A DNA stretch of 64,000 nt from Gemmataceae bacterium (GTDB lineage Bacteria > Planctomycetota > Planctomycetia > Gemmatales > Gemmataceae): positions 62,001 to 126,000 of the forward strand of contig JALHPZ010000009.1 in the NCBI GenBank assembly GCA_022842245.1. Direction: 5' to 3'. The notes below the pieces were generated by a model that was not told the DNA's origin, did not search any database, and saw nothing but the letters and a program-made list of their open reading frames with translations. Shown here in pieces: positions 1 through 7,181 of this stretch (its first letter is position 1; each line of letters opens with the position of its first letter). A program made the translations under genes and the position numbers.

Positions 1-168
1 ATTCGGCGTCCTTCGGATTCGAAAGCGGGTAGCCCCCCTCGATGAAGTCGACGCCGAGGTCGTCCAGCCGGCGGGTGAGGAGCAGCTTGTCCTGGAGGGA
101 GAAATTGACCCCTTCGCCCTGGCTGCCGTCGCGGAGTGTGGTGTCGTAGATGGCGATGCGCGTCATGT
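1..168 (-). CDS. cimA: (R)-citramalate synthase, N-terminal 56 codons (runs off left edge)
   Basis: Condenses pyruvate and acetyl-CoA to citramalate, the first step of the threonine-independent route to isoleucine. Only the first 56 residues are present. They show the HMGL-like TIM-barrel opening with [14 protein letters not shown] followed by FSLQDKL and then [14 protein letters not shown]. The SQGEG and [11 protein letters not shown] wording fits citramalate synthase better than LeuA, which usually reads DGEQSPG. The ATG at 166-168 is 19 bases downstream of the T-run of an intrinsic terminator, and a BCAA-rich leader ORF lies above that, so expression is probably controlled by attenuation. 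A divergently related 2-isopropylmalate synthase is the alternative, but the motif match is strong. Confidence 0.9.
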
Positions 169-187
169 CAGGTTCCGTGTATCAATG

Positions 188-239
188 AAAAACCCCGAAG
201 CGAAGGCTCCGGGGCGCGAAGTTGTTTTCGTACGCCCGG
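188..239 (-). promoter_or_regulatory. Antiterminator/terminator pair of the cimA attenuator
   Basis: Reading the minus strand, bases 214-206 (CCCCGGAGC) pair with 201-193 (GCTTCGGGG). This is a 9-bp stem with one G-U pair and a CUUC loop, followed at once by five T (192-188), a typical intrinsic terminator just before the cimA ATG. Bases 239-233 (CCGGGCG), starting three bases after the leader stop codon, can instead pair with 216-209 (CGCCCCGG) with one bulged C. That would use up the core of the terminator's 5' arm, so the two structures exclude each other. A ribosome at the leader stop would cover 239-233 and favour termination; a ribosome stalled earlier would leave it free. The pairing was worked out by eye. 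Confidence 0.65.
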
Positions 240-241
240 GG

Positions 242-325
242 TCAACTCGTGCCGACGACGACGCGCACTCCCTGCGCGGCGGTAATCGCGATCGCGACGA
301 CCAGTGGCAGGGTGGAATGCGGCAC
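242..325 (-). CDS. Leu/Val/Ile-rich leader peptide of cimA (27 aa)
   Basis: A GTG-initiated 27-codon ORF, reading MPHSTLPLVVAIAITAAQGV then RVVVGTS. Ten residues after the start are branched-chain (2 Leu, 6 Val, 2 Ile), with runs VV, I-A-I and VVV near the end. A Shine-Dalgarno GGAG sits six bases upstream of the GTG. The stop codon (244-242) directly abuts the proposed antiterminator arm. The composition matches the product family controlled by the downstream gene, as in classic ilv/leu leader peptides. This is inference from composition and position; the peptide itself probably has no function beyond ribosome sensing. The same frame stays open far upstream into the antisense of the next gene, which is chance. 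Confidence 0.6.
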   Translation of the reverse strand: MPHSTLPLVVAIAITAAQGVRVVVGTS

Positions 326-348
326 GGAACGCTCCGGGGTATTCAGAA

Positions 349-376
349 ACTCTATCTTCGAATTCGACAATGTCAA
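349..376 (-). promoter_or_regulatory. Sigma-70-type promoter for the cimA leader
   Basis: On the minus strand TTGACA (376-371), a perfect -35, is followed after 16 bases by TAGAGT (354-349, 4/6 match to TATAAT). Transcription would begin near 342, about 17 bases before the leader GTG, giving a roughly 175-base leader before cimA. Confidence 0.6.
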
Positions 377-439
377 CGCCGGGCGGGTTCGGGCGGATAA
401 ACTCTGGGGAACTTTCCACTGTTTCGCCGGAAGCCGCCG

Positions 440-1714
440 ATGACCCGCACGCTCCTCGTCCTGCTCGCATTCGGTCTGCCCGTTTCCGCCGCGGACTGGC
501 CGCACTGGCGCGGGCCGACGCGCGACGGACACTCGCCCGAATCCTCCGGCTATTCCGACGGGCGTTGGCTCGCGGACAAGCCTGCTTGGTCCACCTCCGT
601 CGGTCGCGGCGCGAGTAGCCCGATCGTCGCCGGCGATCGCCTCTACCTCGTCGGCTGGCAGGGCGGGAACGACATCGTCCGCTGCCTGAACGCGAAGGAC
701 GGTGCGGAACTCTGGAGTGTGAGGTACAAGTGCCCGCAATATGGCCGGCACGCCGTCGGCGATGAAGGCCTCTATTCGGGCACCACCGCCACGCCGGAAT
801 TCGATTCGAAGACAGGCCGGTTCTACTCGCTCTCCTGCGACGGCGACCTGAACTGCTGGGACGCGAACGCGAAGGGTGCCACCGTCTGGAAGCGGAACCT
901 TTACGACGATTACCGCATGCCGCGCCGGCCGCGCCTCACCCGCGCGCCGCAGCGCGACTACGGCTACACCTCCAGCCCGATGGTCCACGGCGACTGGCTG
1001 CTTGTCGAGGTCGGCGGGCCGACCGGCACCTTCGTCGCCTTCGACAAGGCGAACGGTAAGGAAGCTTGGAGGTCCGATCTCGCGGACGAAGCCGGGCACA
1101 CGGGCGGGCCGGCGCCGATGACCATTGAGGGGATTCCGTGCGTGGCCGTGCTGACTCAGCGGAACCTCGCCGTAATCCGGCTCGACAAGGGATTCGAAGG
1201 CAAGACGCTGGCGAAATTCGAGTGGATCACCGACTTCGCGAACACGATCGCCGGGCCGGCGGTGCAGGGGAACCATGTCCTCGTCACGGCGGCGTACAAC
1301 CAGAACGCTCTCGTCAAACTCAAGGTGACGTCGAAGGGGATCGAGGAGGTCTGGAGGAAGAAGTTCCCATCAAAGGTTTGCACGCCCGTCATCGCACACG
1401 GCTCGATCTACGTCGCCTGGCAGACAGTTCGTTGCCTCGACTGGGAGACGGGCGAATTACGCTGGCAGGGCGGCACGGTCAGCGATCCCGGCTCGTGCAT
1501 CATTACGGCAGACGACCGGTTGATCGTATACGGGAAGTCCGGGAAGCTCCTGCTCGTGGAGTCGGCCAAGCGCTCGCCGAAGGCGTACGTCGAACTGGCA
1601 AAGCGGGAGGACATTTTCGGTTCGCTCGCCTGGCCGCACGTCGCTCTGGCGGATGGCCGCATCGTCGTGCGTGATCGCGATGGCCATGTCGCTTGTTTCG
1701 AGATGGCGAAGTAG
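440..1714 (+). CDS. Secreted PQQ-binding-like beta-propeller repeat protein
   Basis: A 424-residue protein with a signal peptide (about residues 1-18, ending VSAA) followed by WPHWRGPTRDG, the hallmark opening of planctomycete PQQ-like/BamB-type propeller proteins. The remainder is a string of WD-like blades with repeats such as DRLYLVGW, ALNAKDG-type turns and a C-terminal blade GHVACFEMAK. Such proteins act outside the cytoplasmic membrane; substrate and cofactor use are unknown. A GGAAG ribosome site precedes the ATG. It is divergent from the cimA leader and convergent with the next gene (stop codons four bases apart). A second, more distant member of the family lies at 60.9-62.2 kb. Confidence 0.85.
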   Translation: MTRTLLVLLAFGLPVSAADWPHWRGPTRDGHSPESSGYSDGRWLADKPAWSTSVGRGASSPIVAGDRLYLVGWQGGNDIVRCLNAKDGAELWSVRYKCPQYGRHAVGDEGLYSGTTATPEFDSKTGRFYSLSCDGDLNCWDANAKGATVWKRNLYDDYRMPRRPRLTRAPQRDYGYTSSPMVHGDWLLVEVGGPTGTFVAFDKANGKEAWRSDLADEAGHTGGPAPMTIEGIPCVAVLTQRNLAVIRLDKGFEGKTLAKFEWITDFANTIAGPAVQGNHVLVTAAYNQNALVKLKVTSKGIEEVWRKKFPSKVCTPVIAHGSIYVAWQTVRCLDWETGELRWQGGTVSDPGSCIITADDRLIVYGKSGKLLLVESAKRSPKAYVELAKREDIFGSLAWPHVALADGRIVVRDRDGHVACFEMAK

Positions 1715-1718
1715 CACG

Positions 1719-2945
1719 TCAGAAAGCGATGTCGCGAACCCGTGCGGCGACTTCGTTCAGAGTCAGCAACTGGCCGATGAAGACCAGTATCAACGCATAT
1801 TTCAAAGGAGAATTCAGCCGTTTCGAGACAAATGGGATCAGCGCGAGCGCCCAGCCGTAGTGCGGGGAATAGAGGAAGAATTCGTCGCCCCAGAGGTTGT
1901 GGAAGATCAGATTCCACGCGATCCAGATTGCGAGCCATTTCACTTCGGGCGTGCGGACATCGCGGAGCGACCATCCAAGGGCGACGAGCCAGATGATGGC
2001 GGCGATCGTGCGGTAGGGGTCAAACGGCCATAGCGGTATCGCTTCGGCCGGTTCGAAGGTCAGCATTGGCACGGCATGCAGGTTGTTCGTATCGATTTCG
2101 GGCGACGGCGCGACCGCGGGGTCAATGATTCCGCGACCTATGCGAAGAAGGGCGTCGGCCGGGGCCTCCACGAGTCGCAGGTGAAGCCAATGTTTCGCCT
2201 GCCAGGCGACCGGCCAGCGGTGGCCGTGACGTTCGATCACTTTCACAAGCACGGCAAAACCAACAATACCAGCGATCGCGAGCGGCACGGCGAATCGCCA
2301 ATCGATTCGACGGCCTTCGAGTATCAGTCCGGCGATCAGCAGCGCGGGCCAGAGGGCGTTCGTAAGACAGATCGAGGCGGCGAGGAATGCCAGGCCGACG
2401 AGCCAGCGAAGGGCGGTCTTTTTGGAAAGGTGAGTGTGGATTGTCAGGAGGTACACGCCGTAGCACGCGGGGAGCAGCCCGGAGCTGAACGCGAAGTGGT
2501 CCGGTAGGCACGCGATGACCTGATAGCTCGATGCGAGGAGGAAGGCGAGGGCCGCGAGTCGTTTCCGTCGGCTCCAGCCGATGCGGGCGAGGCAACCAAA
2601 GAAAAAGCCGAGTCCGACACCCGCGCCGAGCGCGGCGGTGATTCTGGAAACGTAAACCGCGGCGACGGCTGGGTTCGGGAATTGGCGGTTGAAGAAGCCG
2701 AGGACGTGAGGCCAGGTCTTCCCGATGAGAAAATGCGTGCCAATGCCGAAGCTGTTCGTACCCGTCAGCGTGTCGTCGATGCGCTGGCCGGCGTCGCATT
2801 GAAAGATCACATCGCTGCGCAACGCGGCGGGTCGGCCGGGTTGGACGCCCAGCCAGCCGGAAAGGAGGAAGAGCCAGATCGCCGCGCCGATGCCAGCGGC
2901 GAGGCCGAAACGGACGGCGGCACGGCGATTATTCGACGATTCCAT
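1719..2945 (-). CDS. Multi-pass membrane protein, paralogue 1 (possible GT-C type)
   Basis: A 408-residue protein with about nine to eleven predicted hydrophobic segments. After the first segment there is a loop with RSDVIFQCDAG (Asp45, Asp51), and near the C-terminus FHNLWGDEFFLYSPHYG. The upstream neighbour carries the equivalents RTDVFFQSDAG and FHNVWGDEYFLYTPHF as well as a shared NNL..PMLT motif, so the two are tandem paralogues. An acidic pair in the first extracytoplasmic loop is typical of GT-C glycosyltransferases that use polyprenyl-phosphate sugars. With a UbiA-type phosphoribosyltransferase in the same operon this is a plausible role, but I do not recognise the family for certain. 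Its ATG lies 17 bases inside the upstream gene, suggesting translational coupling. Confidence 0.75.
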   Translation of the reverse strand: MESSNNRRAAVRFGLAAGIGAAIWLFLLSGWLGVQPGRPAALRSDVIFQCDAGQRIDDTLTGTNSFGIGTHFLIGKTWPHVLGFFNRQFPNPAVAAVYVSRITAALGAGVGLGFFFGCLARIGWSRRKRLAALAFLLASSYQVIACLPDHFAFSSGLLPACYGVYLLTIHTHLSKKTALRWLVGLAFLAASICLTNALWPALLIAGLILEGRRIDWRFAVPLAIAGIVGFAVLVKVIERHGHRWPVAWQAKHWLHLRLVEAPADALLRIGRGIIDPAVAPSPEIDTNNLHAVPMLTFEPAEAIPLWPFDPYRTIAAIIWLVALGWSLRDVRTPEVKWLAIWIAWNLIFHNLWGDEFFLYSPHYGWALALIPFVSKRLNSPLKYALILVFIGQLLTLNEVAARVRDIAF

Positions 2946-4167
2946 TCAGCAACAAATGGTACTGGCGGAGCGTATGCAGGGCCGCCCCTGCGACGACCAC
3001 AATTGAAGGATAGAACACATGGGCCGGGAGTGCGCGGAATCCGAACGCCGCGACCATCATCAGCGGAAGCGCGAAATGCGGCGTGTACAGGAAGTATTCG
3101 TCACCCCAAACGTTGTGAAACGCGGCATTCGCGAGGGCCCAGCCGAGCGCGCCGACCGTGGCGGGACGCAATTCGGTATCGCGCCAACCGCTGCGGATGC
3201 CCCAGACGAGCAGCCCGAACCAGGCGAGCGCACCCGCGGTCTGGACGCCGTCGTGCGGCCAGAATGATCGCCGTCCCGCATCCGATTCGTAGGTGAGCAT
3301 CGGCATTCGATCGAGGTTGTTCCGCAGCACGCGCGGCGTCGGCGCGACGGCGGCGTCGACGAGTCCGCGAAACGAATAGCCAAGCGCCGAAATCGGATTG
3401 TCGACAAGTCGCAGGTTCAAGTAGAGCGAGACGCGCTCGCGTACACGGGCTTGTATTGCGGGTATCGTCACGATCTCCCGGACCACGCAACCGACGGCGA
3501 CGATTGTGAGGACGGCCGCGACGACATGCCAGCGTCGGATTGAAGCGCGGCGGTCGTACACGACGAGCACGGCGATCAGGCCGAGCGGTAGGAACACGTT
3601 GGTAATTGTGATCCCGAACGCAAGCGGCGCGAGGATCGCGAGCGCGATTGCTCGGAATCGTACGCTTCGATCGTCTAGCAGCGTCGCGAAGGCGAGGCCG
3701 ATGACACCGACGGAAAAACCGAAATGGTCCGGGATGGCGGCAAGCGTGTGACCGTTGGCAACGACCGCGAGCAGTGTGAACGCGATCGTGCGATCGGGAC
3801 GATGGCCGCGTGCGACGAGCGCCCGCGCGGTCGCGCCGATGCCCAGGCCGGCCGCGACCGCCACGAGCAGGCGGCTGACGAACGTCGCTGTCGTGGCGGG
3901 GTCGAAAGTCGGCGAAATCCATCGAGTGAGCGCATGCAGTGGCCGGGTCCAAAGCGGGTAGATCAGGGGATGTGTTCCCCGCGCGCGGTTGTCCCGGTTA
4001 AGGACCGCGTCCTGGATCAGGCCGCCGGCGTCGGACTGAAAGAACACATCGGTCCGCTCGGCGATCGGGTGGCCGGGGCGAACGTGTAGGGCGTGAGAGA
4101 CCGCGAGAAAGCCGGCGGCGGCGAGTAGCCCTGCGAGCCAGCCGGTGCGGCGCGGCGTCATTTCCAC
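2929..4167 (-). CDS. Multi-pass membrane protein, paralogue 2 (possible GT-C type)
   Basis: A 412-residue integral membrane protein, paralogous to the following gene: RTDVFFQSDAG (Asp40, Asp46) in the first loop, then NNLDRMPMLT, then FHNVWGDEYFLYTPHF near the end. Hydrophobic segments are distributed along the whole chain. It overlaps the prenyltransferase gene by 10 bases at its start and the paralogue by 17 bases at its end, so the three genes are almost certainly one transcript. The proposed role is transfer of a prenyl-phosphate-linked sugar to a surface glycan, inferred from architecture and neighbours. It could instead be an unrelated family of integral membrane proteins of unknown function. 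Confidence 0.75.
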   Translation of the reverse strand: MEMTPRRTGWLAGLLAAAGFLAVSHALHVRPGHPIAERTDVFFQSDAGGLIQDAVLNRDNRARGTHPLIYPLWTRPLHALTRWISPTFDPATTATFVSRLLVAVAAGLGIGATARALVARGHRPDRTIAFTLLAVVANGHTLAAIPDHFGFSVGVIGLAFATLLDDRSVRFRAIALAILAPLAFGITITNVFLPLGLIAVLVVYDRRASIRRWHVVAAVLTIVAVGCVVREIVTIPAIQARVRERVSLYLNLRLVDNPISALGYSFRGLVDAAVAPTPRVLRNNLDRMPMLTYESDAGRRSFWPHDGVQTAGALAWFGLLVWGIRSGWRDTELRPATVGALGWALANAAFHNVWGDEYFLYTPHFALPLMMVAAFGFRALPAHVFYPSIVVVAGAALHTLRQYHLLLNGIVE

Positions 4168-5066
4168 ACCAGGATCGCGAGGACTGCCGATACCCAGAGC
4201 AGGCCGCAGAGGACGAAGACCGGGTCGGCGAAGAGGATGGAGGTCGGCCCGTCGCCGCGCGCCTCCATCGCCTTGAATGTGTAGCGGAATAGGCCGTACG
4301 CCACGAGTGGGACGGTGTAGACGAGATTGCGCGTGCCGTGGCGGGCGACGGTGTCGGGGGCGACGGTGTAGAGCATGTAGGACATCAGACAGACGGCGGT
4401 GCAGGCGGCGAGAACGAGGACGAGCTTGTCTCGGGAATAGGCAATCAGTGTGGCGCGATGGGCGGCGGTGACGCCGGGAGCTTCGACTTCGGCCAGGCGC
4501 TTACCAAAACCGAGGACGAGCGCGAGGGAGAACCCACAGACGAGCAGCCACGGGGAGGGTTCGACATGCACCGCCGCGCAGCCGGCGAGGAGGCGGATGA
4601 CGAACCCGCACGCGATGACGATCACATCGACGAGGACGCGGTACTTGAGCCAGGTGATGTAGGCGAGTGTGTTGGCGGCGTAGGCACCCATGAAGAGAAG
4701 GAACCGGCGATCGAGTTCGATGAGGGACCAGACGACGGCGATCGCGGCGATCAGCGCCGCGAAGGCGATCGCCGTTCCGGGAGACAATCGGCCAGAGGCG
4801 ATCGGGCGGCGGCGCTTGCGCGGGTGGGCGGCGTCCTCATGGCGATCCTTGACGTCATTGAGAATGTAGAAGGCGCTGGAGAGGAAGCAGAAAATTCCGA
4901 ACGCACCAAGGGCGTCGCGGAAGACCGCCCATTCGAAAATGCGCTCGGAGAAGAGCGCGGGCGCGGCGACGAAGACGTTCTTTAGCCAATGCTTGGGGCG
5001 CAGAACGCGCACCAAGGCGAGGACGAACGATTCGCGATTGGCGGGAGCATTGGCGGATGCCTCCAT
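4158..5066 (-). CDS. UbiA-family decaprenyl-phosphate phosphoribosyltransferase-like protein
   Basis: A 302-residue polytopic UbiA prenyltransferase. The N-terminal LRPKHWLKNVFVAAP and the first Asp-rich motif YILNDVKDRHEDAAHP (NDxxD at residues 70-74) with KRRRPIASG are characteristic of the decaprenyl-phosphate phosphoribosyltransferase branch. That branch moves phosphoribose from PRPP to a polyprenyl phosphate at the inner membrane. The frame is open further upstream, but the family N-terminus starts at LVRVLRPKHW, so I chose ATG 5066 with AGGA upstream; ATG 5075 is also possible. It heads a three-gene overlapping operon with two paralogous membrane proteins, which could use the lipid-linked pentose it makes. 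Substrate length and sugar are inferred from the family. Confidence 0.8.
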   Translation of the reverse strand: MEASANAPANRESFVLALVRVLRPKHWLKNVFVAAPALFSERIFEWAVFRDALGAFGIFCFLSSAFYILNDVKDRHEDAAHPRKRRRPIASGRLSPGTAIAFAALIAAIAVVWSLIELDRRFLLFMGAYAANTLAYITWLKYRVLVDVIVIACGFVIRLLAGCAAVHVEPSPWLLVCGFSLALVLGFGKRLAEVEAPGVTAAHRATLIAYSRDKLVLVLAACTAVCLMSYMLYTVAPDTVARHGTRNLVYTVPLVAYGLFRYTFKAMEARGDGPTSILFADPVFVLCGLLWVSAVLAILVWK

Positions 5067-5114
5067 CGATATCATCCTATCGACTCGCGTTGGGTCTGAC
5101 CGCCTCACTTCGGC

Positions 5115-5145
5115 TTGACACCCCACCGGGCCACCGGCATATGCT
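5115..5145 (+). promoter_or_regulatory. Promoter of the first PEP-CTERM gene
   Basis: TTGACA at 5115-5120 is followed by CATATG after 17 bases (5138-5143) or TATGCT after 19 (5140-5145). It lies between two divergent genes. A strong 12-bp hairpin (5158-5184, one mismatch, TTT loop) follows in the predicted 5' leader. Confidence 0.5.
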
Positions 5146-5157
5146 CCGCCCGACTCG

Positions 5158-5184
5158 GGTACGGACGGGTTTCCCGCCCGTACC
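5158..5184 (+). other. 5'-leader hairpin upstream of PEP-CTERM gene
   Basis: GGTACGGACGGG, TTT, CCCGCCCGTACC: a 12-bp stem with a single A/C mismatch, located 28 bases before the ATG at 5212. It has no T-run, so it is more likely an mRNA-stabilising or translation-affecting hairpin than a terminator. Confidence 0.45.
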
Positions 5185-5211
5185 AGATATCGCCCGGGAA
5201 CGAGGGTCCTG

Positions 5212-5793
5212 ATGAAACGATGGATGCGCCGAATTCTGATCGCGGGCTTCGCGCTCGCCGGCGTCGCGGCGGGGAACACGGCCCGCGCGGGATTGCTGCC
5301 GGTCAATGTCAGCGTCCTGCCCGAGGGGAACCAGTATCGCTGGACTTACAACATCGTGCTGCCCACCGATTCGCAACTGCGCGCAGGCGATTACTTCACG
5401 GTCTATGATTTCGGCGGACTCGTGGCGAACAGCAACGCCCAACCTGCCGACTGGCTTTTCGAGACGAATGCGCCGATCCCGCCCGGCGTGATGCCGGTCG
5501 ACGACCCGTCGTTGCCGAACCTGACCTGGCGGTACACCGGCCCCACGATCGCGTCCGGACAAACCGGCCTCGGCAACTTCTGGGCGGTCTCGTTGTTCGA
5601 AACGCCGACCGATTCGTTCTTCACCGCGACGACGCATCGCACGACCGATGGCCGTGTCGACACGAACATCACCGACACGACGGTGCCCGTGCCGACCGGT
5701 CCGACGAATCCGAATCTGGTGCCGGAACCGGCCACCTTGCTGCTCGCGGGCCTCGGCCTGCCCTTCGCCGTGCTGCTCCGCCGCCGCGCGTAG
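5212..5793 (+). CDS. PEP-CTERM sorting-domain protein, paralogue 1
   Basis: A 193-residue exported protein. It has a signal peptide with MKRWMRR n-region ending TARA before GLLPVNVSVLPEG, a beta-rich central domain (WTYNIVLPTDSQL, YFTVYDF, LTWRYTGPTI, GLGNFWAVS) and a C-terminal PEP-CTERM tripartite tail. The tail spans residues 170-193: VPEP, a hydrophobic stretch, then RRR. Such tails are recognised by an exosortase, which is not encoded in this window. The central domain is shared with the next gene, so the two arose by duplication. It has its own promoter and RBS (GAGGG). The function of the domain is unknown; a surface or extracellular-matrix role is likely. Confidence 0.88.
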   Translation: MKRWMRRILIAGFALAGVAAGNTARAGLLPVNVSVLPEGNQYRWTYNIVLPTDSQLRAGDYFTVYDFGGLVANSNAQPADWLFETNAPIPPGVMPVDDPSLPNLTWRYTGPTIASGQTGLGNFWAVSLFETPTDSFFTATTHRTTDGRVDTNITDTTVPVPTGPTNPNLVPEPATLLLAGLGLPFAVLLRRRA

Positions 5794-5802
5794 CGGTTGC
5801 GG

Positions 5803-5831
5803 TTGACACGAATTTCGGGTCGGCCTATCGT
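5803..5831 (+). promoter_or_regulatory. Promoter of the second PEP-CTERM gene
   Basis: TTGACA (5803-5808), 17-base spacer, TATCGT (5826-5831; 4/6 to TATAAT), 57 bases before the ATG and directly after the stop codon of the first paralogue. The second copy can therefore be transcribed independently. Confidence 0.55.
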
Positions 5832-5887
5832 GCCGCCCGTCGATGACCCCAATGCCCCCCGATCGCTCGTAACTGGAGAGATATCCC

Positions 5888-6484
5888 ATGCTCGGTCGAA
5901 AGTGGATCTCGCGATTCCTGCTCGCCGCCCTCGTCGCCTGCTCGGCTTCCAGCGCCCAGGCGGGCCTGCTGCCCGTCTCCGTTTCGGTTCTGCCGGAAGG
6001 TGGAAATTACCGCTGGACCTACGCCATCGTCCTGCCGACGGACAGCAAGCTCCAGGCCGGCAACTACTTCACCATCTACGACTTCCACGGCTACGTCGCC
6101 GGCGGCGAATCGGCCCCGGCCGATTGGGTCTTCGAGGGCGCGATGTCCGGCCCCACGCCAGCCCTCCTCAACCCGTCGGACAATCCCGACGTGATGAACC
6201 TCACCTGGCGCTACAACGGCCCGACGATCCCGAGCGGCCAGATCGGCCTCGGCAACTTCTGGGCGATCTCCACGATCAGCGAGTCGCGCGTCGATTCGTT
6301 CACCGCCATCACTAACCGCACCTCGGATGGCGTGATCGACAGTAACATCACTGAGACGGATGTGCCGGTCGCCCCGACCACGCCGACCGACCCGAACCTC
6401 GTGCCGGAACCGACGACCCTGCTGCTCGCCGGCCTCGGCCTGCCGCTCGTCGGTCTCGCCCGGCTCCGCCGCAAGTCGGCGTAA
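5888..6484 (+). CDS. PEP-CTERM sorting-domain protein, paralogue 2
   Basis: A 198-residue tandem paralogue of the preceding gene. It has a signal peptide ending SSAQA, then GLLPVSVSVLPEG, matching YRWTY.IVLPTDS, WRYNGPTIPSGQ and GLGNFWAIS blocks, and a PEP-CTERM tail at residues 172-198 (VPEPTTLLLAGLGL then RLRRKSA). A GGAGAG Shine-Dalgarno lies nine bases upstream. Compared with copy 1 it carries a short insertion before the LTWRY block and a different basic tail. Expected to be exported and anchored or processed by an exosortase elsewhere in the genome. Confidence 0.88.
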   Translation: MLGRKWISRFLLAALVACSASSAQAGLLPVSVSVLPEGGNYRWTYAIVLPTDSKLQAGNYFTIYDFHGYVAGGESAPADWVFEGAMSGPTPALLNPSDNPDVMNLTWRYNGPTIPSGQIGLGNFWAISTISESRVDSFTAITNRTSDGVIDSNITETDVPVAPTTPTDPNLVPEPTTLLLAGLGLPLVGLARLRRKSA

Positions 6485-6494
6485 GGGGATCCGC

Positions 6495-6540
6495 CAAAAT
6501 GAACACGGCCCGCTCGAACGAGCGGGCCGTGTTCATTTTG
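6495..6540. terminator. Perfect 22-bp inverted repeat, probable bidirectional terminator
   Basis: Arms 6495-6516 and 6519-6540 are perfectly complementary with only two bases between them. The stem begins CAAAATG and ends CATTTTG, so both strands end in a short T-run. It lies between converging genes (stops at 6484 and 6584), as expected for a shared terminator. Confidence 0.75.
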
Positions 6541-6583
6541 AACGAATCCAACGTCGTCTTCTCCCCGTCAATCTGGCATCAGG

Positions 6584-7174
6584 CTACGCCAACATCTCAA
6601 GCGCGAACTGCGACCAGGTTTCGAACTGCTCCCGCTCGCTCGACAATGTCGCGATCGGTGCGAATCCCGCGTCGGCGAGCGCCGCCTCGTTCGACCGAAC
6701 CTCGGCCCGATCCAGATTGAACAAGTGCACGATGCCGAGGTGCACGCTGCCAACAGGCGTGCGGTCGTCGTTGATAAAGCCGAGCAAACGCTCGGTCCAG
6801 TTCGCCGCGATCGTCACTTCCTCCATCAACTCTCGCATCGTTCCGTTCGCGTATGGGTCGCCGGGGCCGGCGGCGTCGGTTTCGGAAATGTGGCCGCCAA
6901 TGCCAAGGGAACGCAGCGAGCGGAGGCGTGTTTCGGTGCCGGTGGCACCGCGGCGGTAGTGGAATAACGAATCGTCGTGGCGGAGCAGGACGTAGGGAAT
7001 CAGTTGCTTGAACGACGGATCGGTTTCGACCTGCGATCGCGCGTGGAACGAAAATCGGGCCGGATCGAGCAGCGCCGCGCGATAGGCTTCGTCGGTGCGG
7101 CGGCCGCCGTGGAAGTAGCCGAGGGCATGAAAGTGCGAAGTCGGGATACAGAGCACGCGTTCATCGGCAGGCAT
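6584..7174 (-). CDS. Nudix-type predicted phosphoesterase (COG4112-like)
   Basis: A 196-residue protein with a divergent Nudix box: GIGGHIS at residues 91-97 and, after an insertion of about 16 residues, RELMEEVTI (114-122), supplying the Glu residues that bind the divalent metal. Upstream is LIPYVLLRHDDSLFHYRR, the usual first beta strands of the fold. Length and insertion match the COG4112 predicted phosphoesterase group. The substrate is unknown. It follows the tail-anchored protein gene after a seven-base gap, so it is probably the last gene of a minus-strand unit that ends at the inverted repeat 6495-6540. Confidence 0.75.
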   Translation of the reverse strand: MPADERVLCIPTSHFHALGYFHGGRRTDEAYRAALLDPARFSFHARSQVETDPSFKQLIPYVLLRHDDSLFHYRRGATGTETRLRSLRSLGIGGHISETDAAGPGDPYANGTMRELMEEVTIAANWTERLLGFINDDRTPVGSVHLGIVHLFNLDRAEVRSNEAALADAGFAPIATLSSEREQFETWSQFALEMLA

Positions 7175-7181
7175 GGTCGTC

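Noticed and set aside
188..440. T-box riboswitch for cimA
   Set aside because: No T-box (TGGNACCGCG) or specifier-loop pattern could be seen; a coding leader with competing hairpins explains the region better.
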